Part shown: one piece after another, positions 31,661 through 44,514 of the stretch | Layout of the letters: each line of letters starts with the position of its first letter | Numbering within the stretch: position 1 is the first letter of the stretch | From: Choristoneura fumiferana | Lineage: Eukaryota > Arthropoda > Insecta > Lepidoptera > Tortricidae | Reading direction: 5' to 3' | Length of the DNA: 64,000 nucleotides | Assembly (NCBI RefSeq): GCF_025370935.1 | Contig: NC_133485.1 | Location: forward strand, 1,915,716-1,979,715 | The notes under the pieces: model-generated | What the model was told of the DNA's origin: nothing | The model's input: the letters and a program-made list of their open reading frames with translations, nothing else | Databases searched by the model: none | Program-made: the position numbers and the translations under genes

Positions 31661-33349
31661 TTAAAAATGTTTTTTTTACCAAAAACTTGTTTTATATTTA
31701 TCTAGGTTATTTTTAAATTCTTGATATCTGAATGTTCTGTGTCCCTGTCTTCTTACATCCGCCCCATCGCTAATACCCTCTTGTGGCGAATAATTCTCCC
31801 ATAACTAACCTGCCTTCGATTGGTCAGCGGCAAGTTGCAACGTAACTCACCCCGTATCTTTAATGTAAGAACAAACGTCTAAACTTATAAATAAATGTAG
31901 GGAACTGTAGTTTTATAAAAAAAAAAATATGTGCTGTGTTTACTTTGAATTGGAGAGAAAGAGCTTTTTAATTCTTCTGCTTCACGGGCCTAATTTGGCG
32001 ACTGAATAGTCAAGTGGTAGAAAACTTCACTATGAAGATTGAGGTTCCGGGTTCGATCCTCGGTCGGAGCAGATATTTTTAATGAATAATGCGAATGTTT
32101 GTTTTCGAGTCTTAGATGGGATGTTTGTAGTTATGTATGTTTGATGTGTAGTTAAGGTATCAGTTGTCCCAGGTTGTCCCATAATTTATAAAAAACTATG
32201 TATAACAGGATACCGTAAAGGACGATAACAAATTTTTGAAATCAATAATTCCGGGCTAATACAACTGAGGAATCTCCAAAAATTGAGCCAAACGATTGAT
32301 TCCACATGAGGATATCCCAACCCCCATGGAAACATTTAAATAAAAACAAAAAGAAAAATAACTCTATAGTAGTCTAGAACTCAGTTAAGTATCTTAAGTT
32401 CAAGAGTTAGGACCCATTGCTGGAAATTTTTAATGAGTCCCAACTAAACTTGTTTTTTCTTATTTAAACACGTTTATTCGAAATTAAATATAGTACATCT
32501 TTTCAATAAAATTGTTTTCGTTAAATGGGTTATCATTATAAAGTTATCCGTCAATAAACAATTAACATAAAATTATTTTCTAACTAACTTTTTCCCATGA
32601 CATTGCTTGCGAAGATTTCGTTTAACGCGCTCAAGGACAAATAACTTTTTCGGGATAATAATATAAAATGACGTATGCAAAATATCATGGCAATTAGTTC
32701 AGTAGTTCAGGTGTGAAAACGAACCAAACAAATTCACTTTCAATTTATAATATTAGTAAGAAAATACGTATAAAATTATCAAGACGTCGATGTTAGTTCT
32801 TTACAGACTTTCGCCCTTTCCCAAGCAGCCACAAAAGAATCAATACCGATTATATTTCAGTGAAATAGCCTGTCAATATAATATCGAGCAACAAACAACG
32901 TTTATACGACAAAATAGCCGCCAACTAGCAAACGATCTCTATTTCCATAATTTCCCCAGTGTACGGGCCATAAACAATGTTATCTGTACACCTGCGAAAA
33001 CCGTATCATGAGGACCATAGAGCTTTAAATCTCATAACACAACTGCAGTAGCTTCTATGCTAAGGAAACGTCTGCAAAGTTGTATTTGCAGTTGGAAATA
33101 TCGTATTTGTATGAGGAAATTGGATAGTTTTGATGTATATTGACGGTATATGGTTTCGTATTGTTGTTGAGATAAAGTAGCATGCCAATTCGGGGGTTTA
33201 GTTGTTACCTTTAATGTGATATTATCTGCGAGGTAAGAAAAAGTTACTTGTTATGTATACTTTTGTTTTTGTTATTATTTCTCCAAAGAAATAATAGTTT
33301 GGGAGGAAGAATGAGAAGGCGTGTGGTTCCGCACCGTTTGTTTCTTGTA
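31661..33349. other. Intergenic stretch
   Basis: Contains a SINE-like head (31986-32200), a decayed copy of the 10906-type palindrome (about 32340-32450) and otherwise AT-rich unique DNA. No gene seen. Confidence 0.5.
31986..32200 (+). mobile_element. tRNA-like SINE head (third family)
   Basis: GGCGACTGAATAGTCAAGTG (A-box-like) and GGGTTCGATCCTCGGTCGG (B box) are correctly spaced for a tRNA-derived promoter. The anticodon stem does not pair properly, so a functional tRNA is unlikely. The downstream sequence is AT-rich, possibly the SINE body. Confidence 0.5.
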
Positions 33350-33605
33350 AGTATATACACACACACACAAACATGACGCCTGTATTCCCAAATGGGGTAG
33401 GCAGAGCACACGAAACGTTACCGCTTCGGAGCCACTTTTAGCAATTGTAGGTTTAAAGTTTGACAAAAACGGTACAATAGTGACAGGTTGCTAGCCTGTC
33501 GCCTACGGTATATCTTAACCTATATCCTCAGTCGCCTCTTACGACATCCACGGAAGAAATGGAGAGGTGTAATTCTAACCCGACACCACACGGGTAAGTA
33601 TATAT
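33350..33605 (+). mobile_element. SINE-like repeat, family E
   Basis: GACGCCTGTATTCCCAAATG, GGTAGGCAGAGCACACGAAA and GTGACAGGTTGCTAGCCTGT. The same sequence in the opposite direction lies at 63123-63262. Confidence 0.65.
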
Positions 33606-33628
33606 ACTTTTAATATTTTTATACTAAG

Positions 33629-33759
33629 AGGCTGTTTCACCACCCATTGATTAATTTTATTTTACGGAATGTGATGATGTCTATTCGAACAAAACAAACA
33701 GAGACGGTATCATATTTATCCGTCAAATAAATTTTATCAATGGATGATGAAACAGGGGG
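33629..33759. mobile_element. PIF/Harbinger-like MITE, older copy
   Basis: GAGGCTGTTTCACCACCCAT at the left and ATGGATGATGAAACAGG at the right mirror the family ends, flanked by TAA on both sides (33626-33628 and 33760-33762). The arms have diverged. Confidence 0.65.
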
Positions 33760-33820
33760 TAAATGTATTGTAACTATATCTAGTTTACTTTTCGCTTATA
33801 ATTTTTTGTAAAAATCCTAT

Positions 33821-34065
33821 GACCTCACAAGCAGAGGGTCGTGGATTCAAACCCGGGCTCGCGTCTAGTTTTCCGAAAATATCTGAAACCACATTACAAA
33901 TGTACCACACGAGCTTTACGGTGAAGGAAAACATCGTGAAGAATCCTGCACAAACCTGCAAGGCAATTCTATGGTGTGTGTGACGTTTCCGATACACATT
34001 GGGCGGTGTGAAAACTACGGCCAAAACCATCTCATTCTTAGAGGAGGCCTGCGTCCTGCAGTTTG
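33821..34065 (+). mobile_element. SINE-A, diverged
   Basis: Starts GACCTCACAAGCAGAGGGTC, retains the B-box-like GGATTCAAACCC and ends GAGGAGGCCTGCGTCCTGCA. Many substitutions show that it is older than the other copies. Confidence 0.7.
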
Positions 34066-34143
34066 AAGTATACAGTGTGTGGCCCAGAACCGGGGATAAT
34101 ATTAAAAACAGAGGCTCTATAGACCACCGGTAATTGGATCATC

Positions 34144-34523
34144 AGGCAGTTGTCTCACCGCTGGCGAGGAAACGATTGGCTATCGACTATTTTCTCGCTC
34201 AAGAAACGAACAAAAGATAAGATCCTGTGTGAGTAAAAAAGGCATATATATTAATAGTTGATCGCTGGCGGTTCTCACTGCCGGCGAGAACTCGCTCTTA
34301 CATCTTTTGTCGCAGCGACAAGAGCTATAAAACTCGCTGAGCAATAAAACTAGCTCAGCGATACTCGCTCAGCGCTGTTAGCTTGGTGGCCGCTCGGCTC
34401 GAGCGAGTGGAGCGAGTATTCGCCCGTCGTGCTCGAACACTCGTTTTTCACTGCTCGCCCACTCGTTTCTAGTTACTCGCTCTGCTCGCTTCTCGCTCAT
34501 CGTCGGCGGTGGAACAAGTGCCT
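34144..34523. mobile_element. MITE family with CACCGCC ends, copy 1
   Basis: AGGCAGTTGTCTCACCGC at the left and GCGGTGGAACAAGTGCCT at the right are imperfect TIRs. The interior is rich in CTCGCT and GAGCGAG. A second copy is at 60422-60816. Confidence 0.7.
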
Positions 34524-34611
34524 CATTGTCCCACTTAATTAAAATCAAAACATTTTGGTTTTTCCCTAACAAACTTAATCGTAAATTCAATGGACTCGTA
34601 AGTACGCCATC

Positions 34612-34810
34612 CTAGAACCCAACTAACGTCGCCTGTCATGCTACAAACATCAAACATTTTGCTTTACATTTTTTCTTCGAATAAATTGTAGTGTAATAAA
34701 AAAAAAAGTAAATATTTTCAAAAGTCGCTGAACTAATGTTGTTCATTTTGGCGAGTACGATTTATGTTTTAATTATTGGCTCACATACAGGCCACACCCA
34801 GGAAACCCAC
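34612..34810. mobile_element. Half copy of the 12334-12677 MITE
   Basis: Begins CATCCTAGAACCCAACTAAC, has AAAAGTCGCTGAACTAATGT and ends CAGGCCACACCCAGG. The left arm is missing. Confidence 0.6.
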
Positions 34811-35070
34811 TTTAGGGTGTCTGAATATGCTACAGAACTATTTAAACCATAAACTATCACATTTCATTCGATATAGCCTCGTGGATTATACCTGATTCTA
34901 ATCTTGATGTGACTTTGGGAGTCCTACGCAGGTCTCGTGTTCATGGGATGAAGGGCGAAGGACCCAAAACTTAAATTGAATTAGTTACGATATACGCCGT
35001 TTAAACTGTTTGAATAGTTTATATTCTGTAGCTAAAGTGGCTGGCGCATTCAAAATCCTAAGGCATTTAT

Positions 35071-35268
35071 AATCATCATCATCCACTGTTGTACATAGGC
35101 CTCCCCTATAGAGTATAGACCTCCAGTCGCTTCGGTTGGCAGCGGCCTGCATCCACCGTGAACCCGCGGCTTTAACCAGGTCATCCGTCCATCTTGTTGG
35201 TGGACGTCCTACGCTGCGCTTGCCGATCCGCGGTCTCCACTCGAGAACTTTTCGGCCCCAACGGCCAT
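35071..35268 (-). pseudogene. RTE-like LINE C-terminal remnant
   Basis: On the minus strand GGGGCCGAAAAGTTCTCGAG, CGTCCACCAACAAGATGGA and GGGAGGCCTATGTACAACAG precede a GATGATGAT tail. Disrupted by indels. Confidence 0.75.
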
Positions 35269-35394
35269 CCAGTGCGTTTATAATACTTGCAGATATTATA
35301 GTGCTTAATGTATTTGAAATAAATGTATTCTTTATTTCAGACCGTAAAGATCCATAATATGTTAGTAGCCGCTGACTTGTAGCACTTAGTTTGT

Positions 35395-35750
35395 ATTTTC
35401 GGTATGGATTTTACGGGATGACCGTAAAAGTACTTAACAAAATTTGGAGTTGAAAAAAAAAAATACAAATCCAAAAACCAATCTTAATTTGATTGCTTAA
35501 TATCGACATCTCTTGTCCGGGTGAGCGGTTAGTTCCGATGGAGTGCTGAAAGCTGCTTAAGTGAGTAAATAAGAATCAAACAAGCTGAGATATGTGGTGC
35601 ATAGGAGAAATTTGTGTCTGTACTCCTGTCCAGTGATGGGGTAGCGGTATAGCACGCAGCACGAAATGCTGAGGACCTGGGTTCGATTCCCAGCGCTGGT
35701 CTCTTTTTCTAGTTACTCTGTGCATCTATGTTTCAGTTTGTATTATCGAT
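35395..35750 (+). mobile_element. SINE-B with upstream body segment
   Basis: GGGATGACCGTAAAAGTA body sequence precedes a spacer with TCTTGTCCGGGTGAGCGGTT. A second head follows (GATGGGGTAGCGGTATAGCA, B box GGGTTCGATTCCCAG). The order body-spacer-head-body matches the arrangement around 14438-14987 and suggests a longer composite family. Confidence 0.65.
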
Positions 35751-36090
35751 CTAGCATAAATGTTTGTTTAAAATTCTAAACAAATTCAGAATCTACGACT
35801 ATTTTTCTCATAAACAAAACCAAAACAGCTTCCAACTTTTGTAAAACAGCACAGCTTAATTAATTAGTTGCGGTGTTTGCATACAACAATAAGACCCAAC
35901 TGTAGCATATATATATATATGTTAGTATATGTTACGCAGCACATTGTTAGTTGGGACGTTTGGGAATATAATAGATGTTGTGTTTGGTTAAATAGGCTGA
36001 AGGTTCAATTTAACATGTAAATATAAGACTATAAATGCTACACTTAGAAGTTATTCATGAATAAATAAATAGTTAATATTCGGGACAACT

Positions 36091-36253
36091 TCATCATCAT
36101 CATCATCTCAGCCGTAGGACGTCCACTGTTGGACATAGGCCTTCCCCAAAGACCTCCAGTCGCTTCGGTTGGCAACGGCCTGCATCCACCGTGAACCCGA
36201 TCCCGGGTCAACCGTCCATCTCGTTGGTGGACGTCCTACGCTGCGCGTGCCAA
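36091..36253 (-). pseudogene. RTE-like LINE C-terminal remnant
   Basis: Contains the complement of GGACGTCCACCAACGAGATG and of GGCCTATGTCCAACAGTGGA, with a (GAT)n tail at 36091. Its 5' side ends at the hairpin MITE at 36254. Confidence 0.75.
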
Positions 36254-36389
36254 CTGCAGAGCTACTACGAAACTCGAAACTCGAAGTTCGTATCGTACCG
36301 TCCCTCTCGCTCTGGTATTAAATAGTATAAGTGTCAGAGGGACCGCACGACACGAACTTCGAGTTTCGAGTTTCGTAGTAGCCCTGCTG
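36254..36389. mobile_element. Hairpin MITE derived from the 256-1097 family
   Basis: The left arm contains GCTACTACGAAACTCGAAAC and the right arm its complement, separated by a short AT-rich loop around GGTATTAAATAGTATAAG. It lies at the edge of a LINE tail (36091-36253). It has only the ends of the larger element. Confidence 0.75.
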
Positions 36390-36759
36390 GGACAACTAAC
36401 GACTCAGTAAAGCTTGTACCTACTAAGTACTATAGTCATAGACAACAGGTACCTACACATTACGGGCTATTGAGTTTGGTTGGTAAATGAAAAATACGAA
36501 CAAAATGTGTAATTATACAGTTAGCAGGGCCCTGCTTCTAAAAATATACAGACATAATTTTTTTGGATTTTCAGACTTTTTTTGCTTATTTTAGATTCAC
36601 TATTTGAAGTCGGGGTCGCCAATGTGAATCGGAATTATTTCCAAACATCCCTGTCCATGGTATACCGGGATGGGATAAAAAAAGTTTCAAAGATACAATA
36701 CAATAAAAATTCAATAACTCTTTATTAAGCCGTGGTGGCCGTGGTTTAACCTATGGTCT

Positions 36760-37171
36760 AAATTAAGATTGGTTTTTTGGAACCTTTTTGTATTTTTTAT
36801 TTCAATTCCAAATTTTTACTTTTACGGTCATCCCGTAAAACCTAAATTGAAAATACAAACTGAAATATAGATGCACAGAAAAACCAGAAAACTAAGACCA
36901 GCACTGGGAATCGAACCCAGGTCCTCGGTATTCCGTACCGCGTGCTATACAAAATACAAAATACTTTATTTAAATAAACATAGCCAATACAAGAGAAATA
37001 TCCATCAGACTCCAAACTAGGCTGAGCCTGTATCTTGGACGTCTGCGGGTGCGAGTAACTTATTAGAAAAACAGTAACAACATAAATACGCTAACAATTA
37101 CGTATGTTTACCACAAATTAAGTTAGTTAATAACTTGCTATACCGCTACACCACTGCTGGTCCTATGGTCT
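36760..37171 (-). mobile_element. SINE-B inserted in SINE-A, itself interrupted
   Basis: SINE-B in minus orientation, with B box GGGTTCGATTCCCAG on the minus strand. Its right edge repeats the 10 bases CCTATGGTCT found at 36750-36759. Its tRNA-like head is split by a LINE tail at 36951-37143. Confidence 0.85.
36951..37143 (-). mobile_element. LINE 3' tail inserted in SINE-B
   Basis: TGCTATAC is present at 36943-36950 and again at 37136-37143, an 8-base target duplication that interrupts the SINE-B head. The insert carries ACTTTATTTAAATAAACATA and CTGAGCCTGTATCTTGGACG, shared with the LINE tail at about 8780-8960. Confidence 0.8.
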
Positions 37172-38001
37172 CTCAAGCAGAGGATTGCGGGTTCAAGCCC
37201 CGGCTCGCACCTCTGAGTTTTTCTAAATTCATGTGCATCCCAATCCGCACTGGTCCCGCGTAGGAACTACGGCCCAAGCTCTCTCATTCTGAGAGGAGGC
37301 CTGTGCCCAGCAGTGGGACGTATATAGGCTGGGATGATGATGACGAGGAACTCTTTATTGCACATCAACACATAGCAAGCAGTACAGAAAACACAGGTAT
37401 ATCTTACACAGGTGTTGGTTTCTTTCACCCTGTTACTAAAGCATAATGCGACCTGATTAGGTTACTCTACCATTTTAAATTTATCCAGTGCAGATACTGA
37501 TTTCCTTAGGGAAATTCATTATCCGTGTCCAGAGGTGTCACGTTTTTATTTCCAACTACAAACTAGCAGTCACTTGACGCCCTAAGTGTCGTCTGTGGAA
37601 CACTGAACGTTAACACCGCTGTGGATGGAACATTTAGCGAGGCAATGTCGCCGTTTACGTTTATGAGATGGCGAGGACAGACAGACCAAAATTGTGGCTT
37701 GGAAATGTTTGAGCCTGGAACTTTTGATTTCGAATGAGGTTTATAATATAAAGGACCCGTAATTATCAGCTATAGAAAGCTAAATTAAAAGTCGTGGTGG
37801 GCTAGCGGCCTCTCAAGCAGACGAACGTGGGTTAAAACAAATTGTTGCCAATAACAAAAATAATGTTATGCTAGCTAGAAGAAAAACCACGTGTATGACA
37901 AAAAAACCATAAACATAATAATTATATGTTATTTTTCCCAATAATGACTTATTGCAGAAATGGTCATTCGAAATAGGATTCCATAGTGAACGGCAAAAAA
38001 T

Positions 38002-38820
38002 CAGCAGGGCTACTACGAAACTCGAAGTTCGTGTCGTGCGGTCCCTCTGACACTTATACCACAAAACAAAGATAGTTCAGAAGTCAATCTCCAAACAAGT
38101 GCGCTCGAGCAACGCACACAGACACTACTCACGGACACGATATCTCGGACCGGTTGGGACCAGTGCGAGCTTGAGTGCCATTCGCTCGAGACACGCGTCT
38201 GTGAACTTTTTTATGCAATAATGGAGCAGCAAAAAACAAGTTGTTATAACTGTTCAGTGGACGGTTGTTTAAATTAAATAATCGTGAATTTCGCCAATAA
38301 CGAAATCGTCGCAAGATATTTTCTGTGACGAATTTATAATATAACTGACATTAAAATTAAAATATTTTAGTTATTAATTTATATTTCCATTCTTCCCGTT
38401 TCATTCTCAGCAATAAATCAAACAACTAGATACGAGTTTTTTGATGCATAAGCCATAGGTACTTAGTTGACAACCTTAGAGCGACCGCCGAGCGTAGGTA
38501 TGAAAAGTGAAGTACATGCATGAGATTGACTTCTTAACTATCTGTGTTTTGTACTTCATCATCCCAGCCTATATACGTCCCACTGCTGGGCACAGGCCTC
38601 CTCTCAGAACAAGACGGCTTGGGCCGTAGTTCCCACGTGGGCCCAGTACGGATTGGGAACTTCACACGCACCATTGAATTGCTTCGCAGGTTTGTGCAGG
38701 TTTCCTCACGATGTTTTCCTTCACCGCAAAGTTTTGTGCTTATACTATTTAATACGAGAGCGAGAGGGACGGTAGTTACGATACGAACTTCGAGTTTCGA
38801 GTTTCGTAGTAGCCCTGCTG
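38002..38820. mobile_element. Non-autonomous DNA transposon with TIRs (block B)
   Basis: Counterpart of 256-1097 with the same ends and the same internal SINE fragment (38555-38731). Small internal deletions distinguish it from block A. Confidence 0.7.
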
Positions 38821-39149
38821 TATCGCTACAAGTTATTAATTAATTTTAAAAGTTTCCTTTGACTGGGACTCCTTACAGTTAATAGGTTGAAGGAACGAGC
38901 CAGCGTTGTAAGTGAAGAGACCGGCGCTATGTCCGCGCTGCTCTGACAAATGGCTTCCACGTCTGTCACAGTAAATGTTCTACCTGTTACAGTAGACGCA
39001 CAGTTTAGGACCCACAGATGCTACTAAAAATCCTAACTAGAAGACTGCATGACGCACGTGGACTGCACCGTTCGACCGGTAACGTTTATCGTATCGTGTG
39101 TGGGAAAACTGTACAGTACATACAGTATCATAAGTTTGACCGCTATGTG

Positions 39150-39200
<51 letters not shown>

Positions 39201-40991
39201 CTGTGGTACCGTAGCTCTTAAACGGATGAATTTTAATTTGAAATCAGGTTTTCTAACGATGGTTTTAGACATGTTTATCAAAATCGCTTTAGCCGTTTTT
39301 GAAATATTGAACTTTGAAGTGACAAAGTCGGGGTCCCACTTTTTGCATCGGGGGTTGAAAAGAGATTAAATGACTAACGGCTAGGCGGGAACATCAGCAG
39401 CGCAGCACAACAGTACTGGTCACACAAATCCGCCAACCGCTTGCGATAAATGTTTGCACCAACATTTAAAAATAAAAAAATTAAATACTTAGATTAAGTG
39501 AATGAATCCCTCTTTCTCACAAGGTTAGAATTAAACTTATGCCCATTATCTGCTCCCAACACACTTATTGACGACGAAACAATTTTTTTACAAAAAATGA
39601 AACCGACTTCAAGACCCTGAAAATAGTTTTCTACTAGTTTGAAGTCGGTGCCTCAGCAACCTCCCCTACATACTAATTGGTCTTCAATCACTCCTGCTTG
39701 ATGTGCTTATAAAATTTGAGGGTTGCCCTCGATTTCTCTAAAATCCCATCATCAGATTCTGACTTGGTGACAATGAGAACACCTCGTAAGTGTCCTTTAG
39801 AACAAAAAATAATTTGAAATTCGGCCCACAATTGGCGGAGTTATCACGTAACAAACATACAAAAAACATACACACGAATTGAGAACCCCCTCCTTTTTTG
39901 AAGTTGGTTGAAATCAATAAGTTTTTGGCAAAAATTAAATTTTTAATACAAGCTTTTTTTTGCTTACTGTACTTTTTATTGACTGTACTTGTATTGTCAC
40001 CCAAACTACTTTTGCATACCCAATTTCAAATCGATGCCATTAACCGTTGAAGAGTTCCGTCCTGTGGAGACGATTCTGGCCGAACTACCAGGATGTCACT
40101 ACCAGATTATTGTATTGTCACGCAATTTACATGAAGGAAGTTGGTCGAACTTTAACTTGCAAGATTTGATTACAGACAGACAACGGGACCAGTGAAACTA
40201 TATACATACATACACATAAAATCACGCCTCTTTCCCAACGGAGTACGCAAAGACTACATCCTTCCACTTGCTACGATTCTGGCATACAACTCTCGCTTCC
40301 TCTACATTCATCAATCTTTTCATGCATGCACGTCGGTTTAGAGTACTCCTGACCCGACCTTTCTTCAGAACGTCCCCGATTACTAAATAAAACTAAATAG
40401 AAGCTTGTCAAATACTATTGTACCCTTACTATTTTCAAACGTCCCTACTGTTCCTCCACCCGACCCTGTGTCACAAGCCATACGTTACAAACTCTATTCA
40501 TAGCTTTTTACCCCTTCACGGCGAACTGTACTGGGTGTTTTTGCTGTCGCTACCTGAATTAAGTTTGGGAAGATTGATTCTCGAACGCTACATTTTCTCT
40601 AGACGTTTCCTTTTTGTTGACGTTACCGATGATGTATCTTGCTCGCGCGTTTCAAGTTTTTGCTGAAGTTTCGTTTGGCGATCAATTTATTTTATGAGTA
40701 AATTGAAGTAGGTATTCGTAATCCTGCTGTGGCAGTATCTAAAATGATAACAACGTTTAACGACGTTTTTACCTATAGCTGGGTTTAAATAACTGGAAAG
40801 AAATGAAGTGAACATTTTCACTATGCCCCCCCGGAGCTAACTTTGGGGGCGGCTTGCTTTCAGAATCCAAAAGCTTAACCATCAGATCTTAACTTTATTT
40901 TTGAGACTTTATGATCTCTAATTTTTTTTGACAATGAAAGCATTTTACACTTTCACTGTAGGTAGGAGACATCTTTAAGATAAATGAATTT

Positions 40992-41265
40992 AAACAATTA
41001 CTTTGCTCACCTGCTACATTTTGATAGCTACGTTTATGCAAGAATGTGTTCATGCAGTTCCTCCACCTCCACACTGTAACAACACACACAAAATCACACA
41101 AACCCATCTATCACCACTACCACACTACACTGACGCGTTTCGAACACAACCAGAGCTCATCTTCAGCGCAACACAACCGTTCACCATGCTACCAGATGTT
41201 AGACTCAGACCAGTTAGTCTTACATCTGGTAGCTAAGGTCGCGGGTGAGCAAAGTAATCGTTTAG
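40992..41265. mobile_element. MITE related to the foldback element (block B copy)
   Basis: This is the counterpart of 3290-3547. Its centre includes ACCAGATGTTAGACTC before TACATCTGGTAGC, giving an inner hairpin that is shortened in block A. Confidence 0.65.
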
Positions 41266-41674
41266 TGCATTTTTAATAATACTCAAAATTAAAGATAATT
41301 TAGTTCGGCTTTGCTCGGGCAAACAGCTACTTCGCTCTTGTCAGCTCCGCTTTTATGGAATCGCACCCTAATGCCATTTAAAGTGCATTTGCACTTTATC
41401 AACTTGCTATCACCACGATCTGTGTTAAAACAGATTTTCCGAGACATTAAGGCATTAATGCACCGGTTTTACGCCCCGCTTAGGCCGCGATTGGACACCA
41501 TCGGGCAACGACGCGGCGAGTGATTTCTCTGTACATTGCGTGTGCTGCGAAGTAACCATTGGGCAGCAAGCGTATCGGCCGCGCAATGTACATTAAACAC
41601 GCTCACCGCTCCGCTGTCCGATTCGTTCCCCGCCGGCAGTAAGTTAGTAAAGCTACTTCTACATGCGACTGTTA

Positions 41675-41815
41675 GGGGCTGTTTCACCATCCATTGATGC
41701 GCGTTAACCGACGGTTAAATGTGATGCCGTCTCCGTCTATTCGAACAAAACAAATAGAGACGGCATTACACCTAACCGCCAGTTAACACTAATCAATGGA
41801 TGGTGAAACAGCCCC
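41675..41815. mobile_element. PIF/Harbinger-like hairpin MITE (block B)
   Basis: Same as 3938-4078, flanked by TTA at 41672-41674 and 41816-41818. It differs by a GC for TA change in the left arm that breaks pairing locally. Confidence 0.75.
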
Positions 41816-41890
41816 TTAGACTACTACATGTTTTATCTATCCATTACATGTGTTGGCAGGTACCCACAGCGCGGCAGCTATAGTGGCTTT

Positions 41891-42182
41891 GCAATGAATA
41901 TAAAATAATATGCAATGTTTATTGTACTCACTAACATAAATTAAGTTTTCAAAAGGGCCAAGATTGCGAGGAAAACGTTTAAATGTGATTTGAGTCGCAA
42001 TGTCTTAAACAACATTATGTAACAGCACATTAAGGTAGGTAATGCTAATGATAGACGTCATATCAGTAATTTTCATGAAGCTAACAGGAGAATATGCGCC
42101 AAGAATTTTCTCATGGTAAGATCGCAATTCTGTATGCCTTCTATGGTTGGTTTAGCAGCTTTCAAGGAGGCAGGGCAATGAA
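41891..42182 (+). repeat. Diverged tandem repeat, extra unit in block B
   Basis: GCAATGAA occurs at 41891 and 42175. Between them lies a diverged version of the following unit, including GGGCCAAGATTGCGAGGAAA. Block A has only one unit at about 4156-4290. This fits loss or gain of a unit by unequal exchange. Confidence 0.6.
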
Positions 42183-44514
42183 CACAAAAAAGTTGCTGCT
42201 CATTATTTATGTTTCATGAGAGCCAAATTGCGACGAAGACGAAATTGATAAATGGAGTCGTTTAATCAACATTAACCAAAGTACTGTTGGGTGCGTGACA
42301 CAGGTTAATTGCAGTTATGCAGCATGATGCTGAGATGATGTTTGTGTTTGAAGCGAGAATGTTTTTCACTAATCAATAGAAAGGCTTCATTTACCTCGCG
42401 TCGCTCCGCTCAGCTGTTTTCACCAGAGATGTGCTGATGTGCTGTGCGAGGATGTGTAAATGAAGCGTTTCTATTGGTTAATTAAAACACACATCCTCGC
42501 ACATTATTGGTGGAAACGCTGCTTTAGCCACCCGAGCAGAGCGCGATAACCCTGGACCCCTCTTCTTTCTTCGTTTTTCTTTCTTCTTATGGTTTTTATT
42601 TTATCTTTCTTATTTTAAGTATTTTAGTTTATTCAATTATTTCTTCATATTTATTTTTACTTAAATTTCTTAATTCTTCATTTTCATAGCTTTATTTTTT
42701 TCTCTTCTTGCTTCATCTCATTTTATTCGCTTTTTCTTATTTTATCTTCTTATTTACTTCATTAATTCTATTCAATAAATACTTCATATTTACCTAGTGT
42801 TATTTTTTTCCTCTTTCTTCAGTAATGTATAATCTTCGTTCTTCACATTGAGATTATTTTTCAATCTCGTTAACTTTTTATTGTTTCTTCTTTTTCTTCT
42901 TCATGATGCCTTCATTTATTATTTCTTCTTGTGATCTGACTGCGTGCTTTTCTTACGGTTAGATTCCGTTGGTTCGTAGTGGCAAGTTCGCCATGTAATA
43001 TAAGGGGTGATGGTACGTGGTGGTCAATAAGACAATAGCTGTAGGTAGAACCTCTTTATTAAACCAAACCTAGGTTATATACACTATGATTGTCGCTGAT
43101 ACAAGCAATATGCGTTTATGTAGCAGTAAACTATTATGTTACAGCTAAACACTAAAAGTGGCCAATTGCCATACAACAGTAATCATTCATTGTGTTTCAC
43201 GAAATTAAATCGTGTTTTTGAATATTTTTGCATTGAAGTCATTTCCACGCCCTAAATTGTCTATACACAATCACTGAAAATTTCGATAATCCTCCATTCA
43301 TATTCATAACTTTAATCCCTAGAGATTAATGAGGAGCTTTAGTCCCGATATACAGACACTAAAGTAACATTTTAAAAGTATGAGAAGTGAAAAATGTATT
43401 TATGTTTACGCCCTCACGATAGTTATGAATTCGTTTGACCCGTGCCCAAAAACATTTACAATGCGAGTGCAGCGCAAATGCTCTTTCGCACTCGCTTCTC
43501 GCGACGTGCCTCGCTACTCGTCTCGTCACTCGCGTACTGAGTCCCGACTTTTTGTTTTGTGTAGTGCTTGATACTAGATGCCCGAGAGCCATAATATTTT
43601 GTAATTTTGAAAATTATAAGCGTATTTAAAGATAATTTTCAAATATTTAAATAAAAGCTAATCCGGATAACTCACGTCATAAATCGAGTTTAGCCCGACA
43701 TGTTGTTGTGAGCTAACCGGATTAACTTTCATTTCATATGAGTGAGTTTCACGGTAAGTAGTTTCAAATATTCTTATAATTGAGTTATGAAGAGAGAGTT
43801 GTGTCAAAAAATGAATAACAGTATCTGTGTTGACGAAGGTTTGCTTAAATCCATAGGTATCATTAATCATTTTAGAATGACTCCATTATACGTAAAACCT
43901 TTTTAAAAAGGGATCAACCCACGCTAATCCATATTTAAACACAGAACAGAAAAATAACTCAATCAGCCGTTCGAACTGGCCATTAACAAAAAAACAAATG
44001 ACACGTTCGCCCAAATCGAAATTCGAAATTAGTTTTTTAATTAAACAGGCACACTCCCGTGTCGGACCGTCCGTCGTTAGCGTACTGATTGTGTTCTCGC
44101 GTGTCAGCCGCTGATACTTCACGCCAGATAATATTTCCATTAATCGCCGTATCTGAGATGTCAGCCGGTACGGGAATACACTGGTGCGATGTTTGGCCGG
44201 CATTATACGGTTTTTTTTATTTAATAGTTTTTGCTATAGAAATGAGTTTTTTGGATGTTAATGAAGATTTATGAGTGGTACACGAAGAACAAGCCGGTTA
44301 TAAAAGAAAAACTTTTATCCTTTTTATCCTACGAAAGCTTTTGTGCACAGTCATCAGCAGAAGTGGTTGAGCGGTTACGGTGGTCAAAATGGTCTACACA
44401 CGACTGTATTGCCAAGGCAATAAGAGTGTGCTTAGCTCATTTTGAACACCGTAACTGCACAACCACTTCTGCTGCTGCCTGTACAAAATTTGGCCAACAC
44501 TTATACATTTTTAT

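Larger units (their letters stand above)
36727..37341 (+). mobile_element. SINE-A interrupted by a nested insertion
   Basis: The SINE-A head (AAGCCGTGGTGGCC) stops at 36759 and resumes at 37162 with CCTATGGTCTCTCAAGC. It ends at a TATATAGGCTGGGATGATG tail. The intervening sequence is a SINE-B flanked by the 10-base duplication CCTATGGTCT. Confidence 0.85.
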
